Positions 49,903 through 59,957 of a DNA stretch of 64,000 nucleotides are shown piece by piece. Numbering within the stretch: position 1 is the stretch's first letter; every line of letters starts with the position of its first letter. The DNA lies in contig NZ_JACDDV010000002.1 of assembly GCF_013816785.1 (NCBI RefSeq), positions 1 through 64,000 on the forward strand, written 5' to 3'. The stretch comes from Sphingomonas sp. Lineage in GTDB: Bacteria; Pseudomonadota; Alphaproteobacteria; Sphingomonadales; Sphingomonadaceae. Position numbers and translations under genes: made by a program. The notes below the pieces were generated by a model. It ran no database searches, was not told the DNA's origin, and saw only the letters and a list, made by a program, of their open reading frames with translations.

Positions 49903-50367
49903 ATGGCTACCGCTCTTGTTGACCTATACGGGATTGGATCTGGTCTGTTCGACCAGATAATCTTGCCGGACGGATATCGTCCTTCGGACGGCGAAGAATT
50001 CATGGGCGACAATCAACGCGCCTATTTCCTGCGCAAGCTCAAGGACTGGAAAGAGTCGATTGTCGAGGAAAGCCGCGCGACGATGGCGCAGCTCCAGGTC
50101 GACTCGCTTCGCGAGCCCGACATCGCCGACCGCGCGTCGAGCGAGACCGACTGGTCGATCGAGCTTCGCACCCGCGATCGCCAGCGCAAGCTGATCGCCA
50201 AGATCGATGCCGCCGTCCGCCGTCTCTACGAAGGCGATTATGGCTATTGCGAAGTCACCGGCGACCCAATCTCGCTGGCGCGCCTCGAAGCGCGGCCGAT
50301 CGCGACAATGACGCTGGAAGCCCAGGAAAAGCACGAGCGAATCGAGCGCGTCTCGCGCGACGATTGA
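49903..50367 (+). CDS. dksA: DksA-type RNA polymerase-binding protein
   Basis: LPDGYRPSDGEEFMGDNQRAYFLRKLKDWKESI ... DRQRKLIAKIDAAVRRLYEGDYGYCEVTGDPISLARLEARPIATMTLEAQEKHER; true start probably ATG 49903, the listed 456-aa ORF is over-extended. Confidence 0.92.
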   Translation: MATALVDLYGIGSGLFDQIILPDGYRPSDGEEFMGDNQRAYFLRKLKDWKESIVEESRATMAQLQVDSLREPDIADRASSETDWSIELRTRDRQRKLIAKIDAAVRRLYEGDYGYCEVTGDPISLARLEARPIATMTLEAQEKHERIERVSRDD

Positions 50368-50389
50368 GTTTTTAGATCAGGGAATTGGG

Positions 50390-50418
50390 AGGGCCGGCGG
50401 GAAACCGTCCGGCCCTTT
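50390..50418. terminator. Hairpin terminator between convergent dksA and DUF465 gene
   Basis: AGGGCCGG-cgggaaaccgt-CCGGCCCT then TT. Confidence 0.6.
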
Positions 50419-50427
50419 CGCTTGGCC

Positions 50428-50586
50428 TCAAAAGTGGCCGGTAATCGCGTCCTTGAGGCGTAGCTTTTCTTTTTTTAGCCGGTGGAGGAGGGTTTCGTCT
50501 GGGTGGGTGCGATGCTCTTCGGTATCGATCTGCTCGTGGAGCGCGGCATGCTTGGATGCGAGGGCGTCGACTTGTCCTTTGTCCAT
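50428..50586 (-). CDS. DUF465/YdcH-family small protein, 52 aa
   Basis: Read from complement: MDKGQVDALASKHAALHEQIDTEEHRTHPDETLLHRLKKEKLRLKDAITGHF; LKKEKLRLKDAI is typical of DUF465; not in supplied ORF list. Confidence 0.88.
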   Translation of the reverse strand: MDKGQVDALASKHAALHEQIDTEEHRTHPDETLLHRLKKEKLRLKDAITGHF

Positions 50587-50750
50587 CGGTCAATTTCCTT
50601 TCGTTGGCTGACACGTGACAGGCAATTGAATAAATCACGAAAACTCACTCTTGTCGCTACCCTTTGTCATCGCCTCGGCGGATGCAGGGTGCGGCTGGGC
50701 GTTGACGGCCCGCGCGTGACGGCAAGCGGCGCTTCGGATAAGAGGTAGCG

Positions 50751-50948
50751 ATGAACGACGACGACCCGCTCGAGTTGTTGGCCCTACTGAAAAACGAGCA
50801 TCGTCGGCTTGACGGGGAAACGGAGCTGCTGCGGCTGTCGGGCAACTGCGATCAGCTCGAGCTGGCGCGGATGAAGAAGCGGAAGCTTGCGCTCAGAGAC
50901 CAGATTGAACAGCTGTCCGACCGCATCGTACCCGACATCATCGCTTGA
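50751..50948 (+). CDS. DUF465/YdcH-like small protein
   Basis: MNDDDPLELLALLKNEHRRLDGETELLRLSGNCDQLELARMKKRKLALRDQIEQLSDRIVPDIIA. Confidence 0.75.
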   Translation: MNDDDPLELLALLKNEHRRLDGETELLRLSGNCDQLELARMKKRKLALRDQIEQLSDRIVPDIIA

Positions 50949-51029
50949 CGGATGCTGTCCGATCGCGGGACGGGTCCGGCGTTGGCGGTGACATCCGGTG
51001 ACGAGGGGCGTTTCATCTTGGTCCCCGAC

Positions 51030-51539
51030 ATGGCAGAATTGCTTTCGATGACCGACTCGACCCAAGACCCTGGACCTGAAGCACGGATCACGCCGCGGCT
51101 GATCGACGCGCTCTATACCGAGGCGATGATCCTCGCCGACGAGGCGCGCGCCTATTTCGATGAGGCCGGGCGCGACGACCGGCAGTCGCTGGAGCCTTAC
51201 GCCCGCGTCGGATTTGCCTGCGAGTCGCTTAAGGTGACGACGCGGATCATGCACATCGTCGCCTGGCTATTGACCCAGCGCGCGGTCGAGAGCGGCGAAT
51301 TGCGCGCGATCGAGGGGCGCCGTCCCGAACGCCGCCTCGGCCACGCCAATGAAAGCGACCCTTTGGTCGTCGCCCAGCTGCCTGAGGCCGCGCAGCGGCT
51401 GATCCGGGCCAGCGCCGACCTTTATTCGCGTATTCAGCGGCTCGACGAGGGCCAGCTTGCCGGCGAACCGGCGCCGAGTCCGGCGCGAGCGCTGATGGGC
51501 CGGCTGGAGCGCGACCTCATCTGGAATCGCGGCGCCTAA
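51030..51539 (+). CDS. DUF1465 / RcdA-like protein (regulator of CtrA degradation family)
   Basis: LYTEAMILADEARAYFDEAGR...VGFACESLKVTTRIMHIVAWLLTQRAVESGEL; start could be ATG 51030 or 51048. Confidence 0.75.
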   Translation: MAELLSMTDSTQDPGPEARITPRLIDALYTEAMILADEARAYFDEAGRDDRQSLEPYARVGFACESLKVTTRIMHIVAWLLTQRAVESGELRAIEGRRPERRLGHANESDPLVVAQLPEAAQRLIRASADLYSRIQRLDEGQLAGEPAPSPARALMGRLERDLIWNRGA

Positions 51540-51557
51540 GGGCATAAGATCAGGGCC

Positions 51558-52700
51558 ATGCGCCCCTTCACGTTCCATTATGGCCCTTCCGTCCTGTCCG
51601 GCAGCGACGGAGCTGAGGGCCTTGTCGAGTTGTTGCCCGAGGGACGCTGCCTGTTCGTCACCGACGATGCGCTGTTGTCGCTCGGGCTGCCCGACCGATG
51701 GTTGGCGGCGATGCGCGAGCGGTGTGAGGTGGCGATGTTTAGCGCGGTCGAGGCCGACCCGTCGCTGGAGACTCTGCTTGCCGCGGTCGAGGTTGGGCGA
51801 CGCCATGACGTCACCCATGTCGTCGGGTTCGGCGGGGGGAGCCCGATGGATGTTGCCAAGCTGGCCGCATATTTGCTCGGCTCAGGTGACGTCCTCGATG
51901 AGATTTGGGGCGTCGAACTCGCCAAGGGGCAGGGCCTGCCCCTCTCGCTGGTGCCGACCACCGCCGGGACCGGTTCGGAAGCGACGCCGATTTCGGTCAT
52001 CACGGTCGAGGGCGGGACCAAGCTGGCGGTCAATGCGCGCGCGCTAACCGCCAAATGGGCGCTGCTCGATCCGACGCTGACCATCGGCCTGCCGCGCCAC
52101 GTTACGGCGGCGACCGGAATCGATGCGATTGTCCATGCGGTCGAGGCCTACACCTCGGCGCGGCTCAAGAATCCGGTGTCCGACGCCCTGGCGCGCGAGG
52201 CGCTCCGACTGTTGAGCGCGAATTTGCTGACCGCCTGCAATGAACCCGCAAACCTCGAGGCTCGTTCGGCGATGCTGCTGGGCGCGCATCTGGCCGGCGT
52301 CGCCTTTTCCAATGCGCCCGTCGCCGGCGTTCATGCGCTGGCCTATCCGCTCGGTGGAATCCATCATCTGCCGCACGGCCTGTCGAATGCGCTGATGCTG
52401 CGCCATGTGCTGCAGCATAATAGCGAGGTAGCGCGCGACGATTATGCCGAGCTTGCTGAAATCCTTGCGCCCGACTGCGCGGGGCAGGGCAGCCAAGCCA
52501 AATGCGCGGGGTTGATCAACCGGCTCGACCAGCTGGCGACCGATTCGGGTTTGGCTTTACGGCTGCGCGACCATGGCGTGCCGGAGGGTGACATCCCGAT
52601 GCTCGCTCAGGAAGCGATGAAGCAGCAGCGGTTGCTGGTGAACAATCCGTGCCCGATCGACGAAGCCGACGCGCGCCGGCTCTACGAGGCGGCCTGGTGA
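51558..52700 (+). CDS. Iron-containing alcohol dehydrogenase
   Basis: VGFGGGSPMDVAKLAA, PTTAGTGSEATPISVIT, GVHALAYPLGGIHHLPHGLSNALML. Confidence 0.93.
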   Translation: MRPFTFHYGPSVLSGSDGAEGLVELLPEGRCLFVTDDALLSLGLPDRWLAAMRERCEVAMFSAVEADPSLETLLAAVEVGRRHDVTHVVGFGGGSPMDVAKLAAYLLGSGDVLDEIWGVELAKGQGLPLSLVPTTAGTGSEATPISVITVEGGTKLAVNARALTAKWALLDPTLTIGLPRHVTAATGIDAIVHAVEAYTSARLKNPVSDALAREALRLLSANLLTACNEPANLEARSAMLLGAHLAGVAFSNAPVAGVHALAYPLGGIHHLPHGLSNALMLRHVLQHNSEVARDDYAELAEILAPDCAGQGSQAKCAGLINRLDQLATDSGLALRLRDHGVPEGDIPMLAQEAMKQQRLLVNNPCPIDEADARRLYEAAW

Positions 52701-53128
52701 GCCGGGAGGCGCCACGGGGGCGCGACGCCTATCGCCACTTCACGCGCATCGCGACGCGCTGGGCCGACAACGACGCCTATGGGCATGTCAACAACACCGT
52801 CTATTACCAATGGTTCGACAGTGCGGTGAATGGCTGGTTGGTGGGCGAGGGGCTGCTCGATATCGCGTGCGGAGACCCGATCGGGCTGGTCGTCGAGACG
52901 GGCTGCAGCTATTTCACGGCGCTAAGCTTTCCAGGCGAAGTCGATGTCGGCATAGCCATCGACCGGATGGGGTCGTCGAGCGTTACTTATTTGATCGGCG
53001 TGTTCCCCGTGGAGCGGGTAGAACCCTCGGCTCAGGGGTTTTTCACCCATGTCTATGTCGGTCGCGGCAATCGTCGGCCAACGCCGCTGCCCGAGGAATG
53101 GCGGGCGAGCCTGGATAAGCTGGCCTAA
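52697..53128 (+). CDS. Acyl-CoA thioesterase (hotdog, 4HBT-like)
   Basis: TRWADNDAYGHVNNTVYYQWFDSAVNGWL; GTG start 52697. Confidence 0.9.
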   Translation: MSREAPRGRDAYRHFTRIATRWADNDAYGHVNNTVYYQWFDSAVNGWLVGEGLLDIACGDPIGLVVETGCSYFTALSFPGEVDVGIAIDRMGSSSVTYLIGVFPVERVEPSAQGFFTHVYVGRGNRRPTPLPEEWRASLDKLA

Positions 53129-54078
53129 GCCGCCAGTCGCGCCTTGGCCGCAGCATATTCACGGGCGATGCGGGCGATGAGGCCGGCCGCCGGCTCAACT
53201 TTGTCGATCACGCCGATTCCCTGGCCCGATCCCCAAATGTCGCGCCATGCCTCGGCGCCGCTGGCAGATTCGAAGTTCATCGCGTCGCCGCCGGGCTGAG
53301 CAAGGTTTTCGGGGTCGAGGCCAGCGGCGACGATCGAGGCCCGCAAATAATTGCCGTTGATTCCGGTAAACAGGTTGGAATTGACGATGTCGCCGGCGCG
53401 GCCGTCGACGATACCCTGCTTATACTCGGGCGTGGCGTGCGCCTCCGGCGTGGCGATGAATGGCGAGCCGATATAGGCGAGGTCGGCGCCCATCGCCTGT
53501 GCCGCCAGCACCGCTCCCCCGGTCGCGATCGCGCCTGACAGGATTAACGGACCGTCAAACCAGGCGCGAATTTCCTGAACCAGCGCGAACGGCGACCATT
53601 TGCCGGCATGGCCGCCCGCGCCCGCCGCAACCGCGATCAGCCCGTCGGCGCCTTTCTCAACTGCTTTCCGTGCGAAGCGGTCGTCGATGATGTCATGGAG
53701 CGTGATCCCGCCCCAGGCGTGAACCGCCTCATTCAGCTCGGTCCGTGCGCCCAGCGAGGTTATCACCAACGGCACCTTCCACTTAGCGCAGGTCGCGACG
53801 TCGGCTTCGAACCGGTCGTTGGAGCGATGTACGATCTGGTTGACCGCGAACGGCGCCGAGAGCGCCTCGGGATGGTCGCGGTCCCAGGCGGCGAGCTCTT
53901 CGGTGATCTGGTGAAGCCATTCGTCGAGCTGGCTCTGCGGCCGCGCATTCAATGCCGGGAAGCTGCCGACGATGCCGGCCTTGCATTGCGCAATCACCAG
54001 GCCGGGGTTCGAGACGATGAACAGTGGCGCGCCGATGATGGGCAGGCGCAGGCGATCGAATACGGCGGGGAGGGGCAT
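53125..54078 (-). CDS. Nitronate monooxygenase-family flavin oxidoreductase
   Basis: IIGAPLFIVSNPGLVIAQCKAGIVGSFPALNAR, IAVAAGAGGHAGKWSPFALVQEIR, LSGAIATGGAVLAAQAMGADLAYIGSPFIAT. Confidence 0.92.
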   Translation of the reverse strand: MPLPAVFDRLRLPIIGAPLFIVSNPGLVIAQCKAGIVGSFPALNARPQSQLDEWLHQITEELAAWDRDHPEALSAPFAVNQIVHRSNDRFEADVATCAKWKVPLVITSLGARTELNEAVHAWGGITLHDIIDDRFARKAVEKGADGLIAVAAGAGGHAGKWSPFALVQEIRAWFDGPLILSGAIATGGAVLAAQAMGADLAYIGSPFIATPEAHATPEYKQGIVDGRAGDIVNSNLFTGINGNYLRASIVAAGLDPENLAQPGGDAMNFESASGAEAWRDIWGSGQGIGVIDKVEPAAGLIARIAREYAAAKARLAA

Positions 54079-54087
54079 GCGGTCTCC

Positions 54088-55089
54088 TCAATCGATCCGG
54101 TGGTAGCGTTTGAACCAGTCGACGAAGCGCGGAATCCCCTCGTCAATGCTCGTGGTCGGGGCGAAGCCTAGGTCGCGCTCGATCGCCGTCAGGTCGGCAA
54201 AGGTATCCTTGACGTCGCCCGGCTGCATCGGTTGACGGTCCAGGATCGCGGTCTTGCCGGTTGCCTGTTCGAGCAGGCCGATCATCCGCATCAATTCTTC
54301 CGAGCGATGGTTGCCGAGGTTGTAGATGGCGTGCGGGCTGTTGCTACCGCCAGCCTTTTCCTCGCCATTGTCGATTGGTGCCGTGTCGACGCAGGCAAGG
54401 ACTCCACGGACGATGTCGTCGATGTAGGTGAAGTCGCGCCGCATCTCGCCATTGTTGAACAGCGTGAGCGGCAGGCCGGCGAACAAGGCGGCGGTAAACA
54501 GCCACATCGCCATATCGGGGCGGCCCCACGGCCCGTAGACGGTGAAGAACCGCAACCCGGTCATCGGCAGGCGGTAGAGATGCGCATAACTCTCCGCCAT
54601 CAGCTCGCCCGACTTCTTGGTCGCGGCATAGAGCGAGACCGGCTGGTCGGCGCGGTCCTCGACGCGAAACGGCAGGCTGTGGTTGGCGCCATAGACCGAT
54701 GACGAACTGGCATAGACCAAGTGCGCGGTCTCCTGCGCCCGCGCCAGCTGCAGTATGTTGATCTGGCCCATCAGGTTCGACCGCGCATAGGCCGCCGGGT
54801 TGGTCAGCGAGTATCGCACGCCGGCCTGTGCGCCAAAGTGTACGATACGGTCGAAGCGAAAGGGCGCGGCGAACTCGGCCAGCGCCCCCTCGTCGGCGAA
54901 ATCGACCTGATGAAAGGTGAACGCTTTACCATGATGCTCGTCAATCTCGGCCAGCCGCGCGCGCTTCAATGCCGGGTCGTAATATTCGTTGAGGTCGTCG
55001 ATCCCAACGACCCGCTCACCGCGGACCAACAAGGCACGCACGGTGGCCGATCCGATGAAGCCCGCGGCGCCGGTAACGAGGACGGTCAT
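54088..55089 (-). CDS. NAD-dependent epimerase (UDP-glucuronate 4-epimerase-like)
   Basis: VLVTGAAGFIGSATVRALL, LNEYYDPALKRARL, FGAQAGVRYSLTNPAAYARSN, FFTVYGPWGRPDMAMWLFTAAL. Confidence 0.93.
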   Translation of the reverse strand: MTVLVTGAAGFIGSATVRALLVRGERVVGIDDLNEYYDPALKRARLAEIDEHHGKAFTFHQVDFADEGALAEFAAPFRFDRIVHFGAQAGVRYSLTNPAAYARSNLMGQINILQLARAQETAHLVYASSSSVYGANHSLPFRVEDRADQPVSLYAATKKSGELMAESYAHLYRLPMTGLRFFTVYGPWGRPDMAMWLFTAALFAGLPLTLFNNGEMRRDFTYIDDIVRGVLACVDTAPIDNGEEKAGGSNSPHAIYNLGNHRSEELMRMIGLLEQATGKTAILDRQPMQPGDVKDTFADLTAIERDLGFAPTTSIDEGIPRFVDWFKRYHRID

Positions 55090-55218
55090 GCAGTTCTGCT
55101 AGCGGAGCATCGCGCGCGACGCGAGTGCTCTCGGTTGCGAAACGAAATTGGCCCTATTCGGGCTTTGCATGCGCCGCGCGGCGGCTAGACTGCCAAGCCG
55201 GCACAAGGAGCGGCGAGC

Positions 55219-57156
<1,938 letters not shown>

Positions 57157-57265
57157 AATGAGCGGAGAAAAGTGCAATTTGCGCGTGCTGAGTTCCACGC
57201 TTAGTGGGTGATCGTCGATCACAATATTGGCGAAGGTACCTGATAGCCGCGCGGAGAGTTATTTT

Positions 57266-57787
57266 ATGGAAACGACCGATCCTCGATTTATCGCAAGTTG
57301 GGTAAGACGCAGCCTTAGAATTTTATGCGCCGCTTCGGCTCTCACAGCGTGTGTACCGGCCATTGCTGCAAAAAGAGCAACATTACCCCCTAACGGCTGT
57401 CCAATTGCAGGTTGGGTCTGGGTCCGGTGGAATGATGTTTATGGTCTCAACCTCGTCGGCATGGTGCAGTCCTACCCCGGGTGGACCTACGGCTTCCGCC
57501 CCGGCGCGCGGGTTGTTAATTCTACCGCTGGCGCAAATAGCGAGATTGAGGTCGTTCTAGTCCCAGTGCCTCTCGGCAAGCGTCGACCGCCGACGACGTC
57601 GGACCAGCATGTCTATGGCTACTGGTCGCACACTGAATTGGGCGTCAAACCGAATTGGGTGACGATCAGGTGCGGGAAATTACCCCCGATGCGATCGAGC
57701 ACGGCGCCTGGAGATCTGTTCAATCCAGAACCTCCCAAGCCGCCACCGACCTTCCCGCCTCCGCCGCCTCCGCGCCCGGGTAAGTAA
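57266..57787 (+). CDS. Secreted protein of unknown function with Pro-rich C-terminus
   Basis: Hydrophobic N-terminal segment LRILCAASALTACVPAIAA; C-terminal PPKPPPTFPPPPPPRPGK; start ATG 57266. Confidence 0.5.
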   Translation: METTDPRFIASWVRRSLRILCAASALTACVPAIAAKRATLPPNGCPIAGWVWVRWNDVYGLNLVGMVQSYPGWTYGFRPGARVVNSTAGANSEIEVVLVPVPLGKRRPPTTSDQHVYGYWSHTELGVKPNWVTIRCGKLPPMRSSTAPGDLFNPEPPKPPPTFPPPPPPRPGK

Positions 57788-57843
57788 GGAAAGCCAGGAA
57801 GAGGAACTGCCGATGAGCTTCCGTTGCATTGGGTTTTTTCAGT

Positions 57844-59853
57844 TCAGGCTGTATAACCAAATTTTTCGATCCACGGCCTCAGAACCGGAAGGATGGGCTC
57901 CAATTGCGATCGGTACCGTTCCCAGCGGCCCACGGCGCTCTTATACAAAGGTTCGGTTACCTGCGCATAGCTTGCGGTCGTGATCAGGCCGCGACGTTCC
58001 GCCGTTATTTGATGATCGAGCATCTCCGGTGCCCACTTCAGCCCTAGTCTTTCGACTACGGGCAGGATCGCCGCCTTCGGATCCTCAACCATCTTCTCGT
58101 AGACAACCGTATTAGCTTCGACGGGGAATAAGGAGAGGGATTTTTCCCACATTGAAAAAGTGAGGTCGTAGAATTCCGCGGAAGTTTCCAGACTCAAAAA
58201 ATTCGCCATGGCTGAATTCAGCCGGAAATTCGCCATGAAGCAGCTCAGGACAGCATCCGCCGGGTGCCGCAGCGCCAGAATGAAGCGCGCCTTGGGGAAC
58301 AAGCGATAGATCTGCGGGATGCTCTGCATATGCAGTGGAGACTTATCGATCAGCAGCGACCCCTCGCGCAGTTCCGCATAGTTGCTTGCGATCTCGAAAT
58401 AGCGCTCCTGGGCGCGGCGCACGTCCGCCTCGCTCATCCCAGCGATCGCATCGAAGCCGCAGCCTTCTGCCCGCAACTGATGGAGGACCGGTTTTTCCTC
58501 CATGACTTCGACGTCCGGGTGGCCCATCAAAATCGTGTCGAGGAGAGTTGTTCCGGAACGAGGGAAGCCGACGAGGAACACCGGCGCCGGAGCGGTCGGC
58601 AGGATTGGCGGGGTCGACCAGTTGTTGCGCCACTCGGGCGTCATGCATTGCAATTGATCTCGAAGCTGCGCGCGGACTTCAGCGGCGCGCTGAAGCGGCA
58701 AGGTCCGATCGGCAGCTAACGCCTGATTCATCCGAGAAAATGCATTGAAGGCGTCGTCAAAGTCGGCGAGGCCGTCGAGCAGTTGCCCGGCGAGGTGCCA
58801 ACGCTGGATTGGTTCGAAGTCCTCGGGAACATCTTTCAACGCGTCCGCGCCGCGCCGGTATCGCCCTTCGCGCCGAGCTACTAAAGCGCGGATGAGATTT
58901 GCCGAAGCCTCGTCGATATTCGCTAATTGTGCTTCCGCAATCAGTGCTGGAAGCGATTTTGGTCGGTAATGCTCGAAGAGGTCGCAAAGGCCGAGGTAGG
59001 CATCTCCGTTCGCCGGCTCCAGGTCCAAAGCTCTGCGAAAGCTTCGTTCTGCCGCTTCGTCTTCAAAGCGGAGGAGATACTGCCGGCCGAGAGCGATCAG
59101 CATCTTGACGTCAGCCGGATCTCTTTCGACCGCTCGCTCCAAGATAGCATCCGAGTCCCCGCCGCCGCCCAGCGACTGAAGCAGGTCGAATAGCTCCGCC
59201 AGTGGCCCCGGATCGTCGGGGAAATCGTCAGCCATGCGCCGATATTCGGCGTCCGCTTCCGAGACCTTGCCTGCATCACGCAGGGTTCGAGCCAGATTTA
59301 AACGCGTTGAAATTGAATAGGGATTCAGTTCCACGGCGCGCTGAATTGCCGTTAGCGCGGAAGTCAGGTCACCCGAGCTTGCCCGCGCGTTGCCTAGATT
59401 GTTCCAGGTTTCCCAATCACTCGGTTCGGCCGCAACAACCTGCTCATAAGCGTCAATCGACGCAGATAAGTCGCCCGCCATTTGTGCAGCAAAGCCGAGG
59501 AGTCGCTGCAGATCGCCGCCTCGGTCGAGAGCAACCACATCATGGTTCAGAGCGCCCAGTGCGTCGGCATAGCGTTCGCACCCGACCATAGCCCTCGCAA
59601 GATTCTTGAGGATGAGCGGATCCGAGGGCCGCGCCTCGTGCGCTGCCTGCAAGTGGACAACGGCAGGTTCGAAGTCGCTTGCGCCCAGCAGGATCGAACC
59701 GATCAGCGCATGCAGAGCGACAGGGTCGCAGCCCCTCATCAGCCCGCGCTCGCCAATATCGCAGGCTTCACTGGTACGCCCGGCGGCTGCCGCAGCGACC
59801 GCCGAACGGATGACTTCAATCGTCTGGCTGTCCAGCGTTGGAGTTGTGTTCAT
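57844..59853 (-). CDS. TPR-containing sulfotransferase-family protein
   Basis: Tandem TPR repeats, then PVFLVGFPRSGTTLLDTILMGHPDVEVMEEKP (PAPS-binding-type P-loop). Confidence 0.92.
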   Translation of the reverse strand: MNTTPTLDSQTIEVIRSAVAAAAAGRTSEACDIGERGLMRGCDPVALHALIGSILLGASDFEPAVVHLQAAHEARPSDPLILKNLARAMVGCERYADALGALNHDVVALDRGGDLQRLLGFAAQMAGDLSASIDAYEQVVAAEPSDWETWNNLGNARASSGDLTSALTAIQRAVELNPYSISTRLNLARTLRDAGKVSEADAEYRRMADDFPDDPGPLAELFDLLQSLGGGGDSDAILERAVERDPADVKMLIALGRQYLLRFEDEAAERSFRRALDLEPANGDAYLGLCDLFEHYRPKSLPALIAEAQLANIDEASANLIRALVARREGRYRRGADALKDVPEDFEPIQRWHLAGQLLDGLADFDDAFNAFSRMNQALAADRTLPLQRAAEVRAQLRDQLQCMTPEWRNNWSTPPILPTAPAPVFLVGFPRSGTTLLDTILMGHPDVEVMEEKPVLHQLRAEGCGFDAIAGMSEADVRRAQERYFEIASNYAELREGSLLIDKSPLHMQSIPQIYRLFPKARFILALRHPADAVLSCFMANFRLNSAMANFLSLETSAEFYDLTFSMWEKSLSLFPVEANTVVYEKMVEDPKAAILPVVERLGLKWAPEMLDHQITAERRGLITTASYAQVTEPLYKSAVGRWERYRSQLEPILPVLRPWIEKFGYTA

Positions 59854-59897
59854 CCCACGAGTCTAACTTGGCTTTCGAAACTGTCAGCATGCATCCC

Positions 59898-59933
59898 AAA
59901 AAAAGGGGCGGCGGACGCTAGTTCCGCCGCCCC
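59898..59933 (-). terminator. Rho-independent terminator of the TonB receptor gene
   Basis: On the minus strand GGGGCGGCGGA-actagcg-TCCGCCGCCCC followed by TTTTTTT. Confidence 0.92.
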
Positions 59934-59957
59934 ATCAATGGTTAGCTCAGTCGTCTA

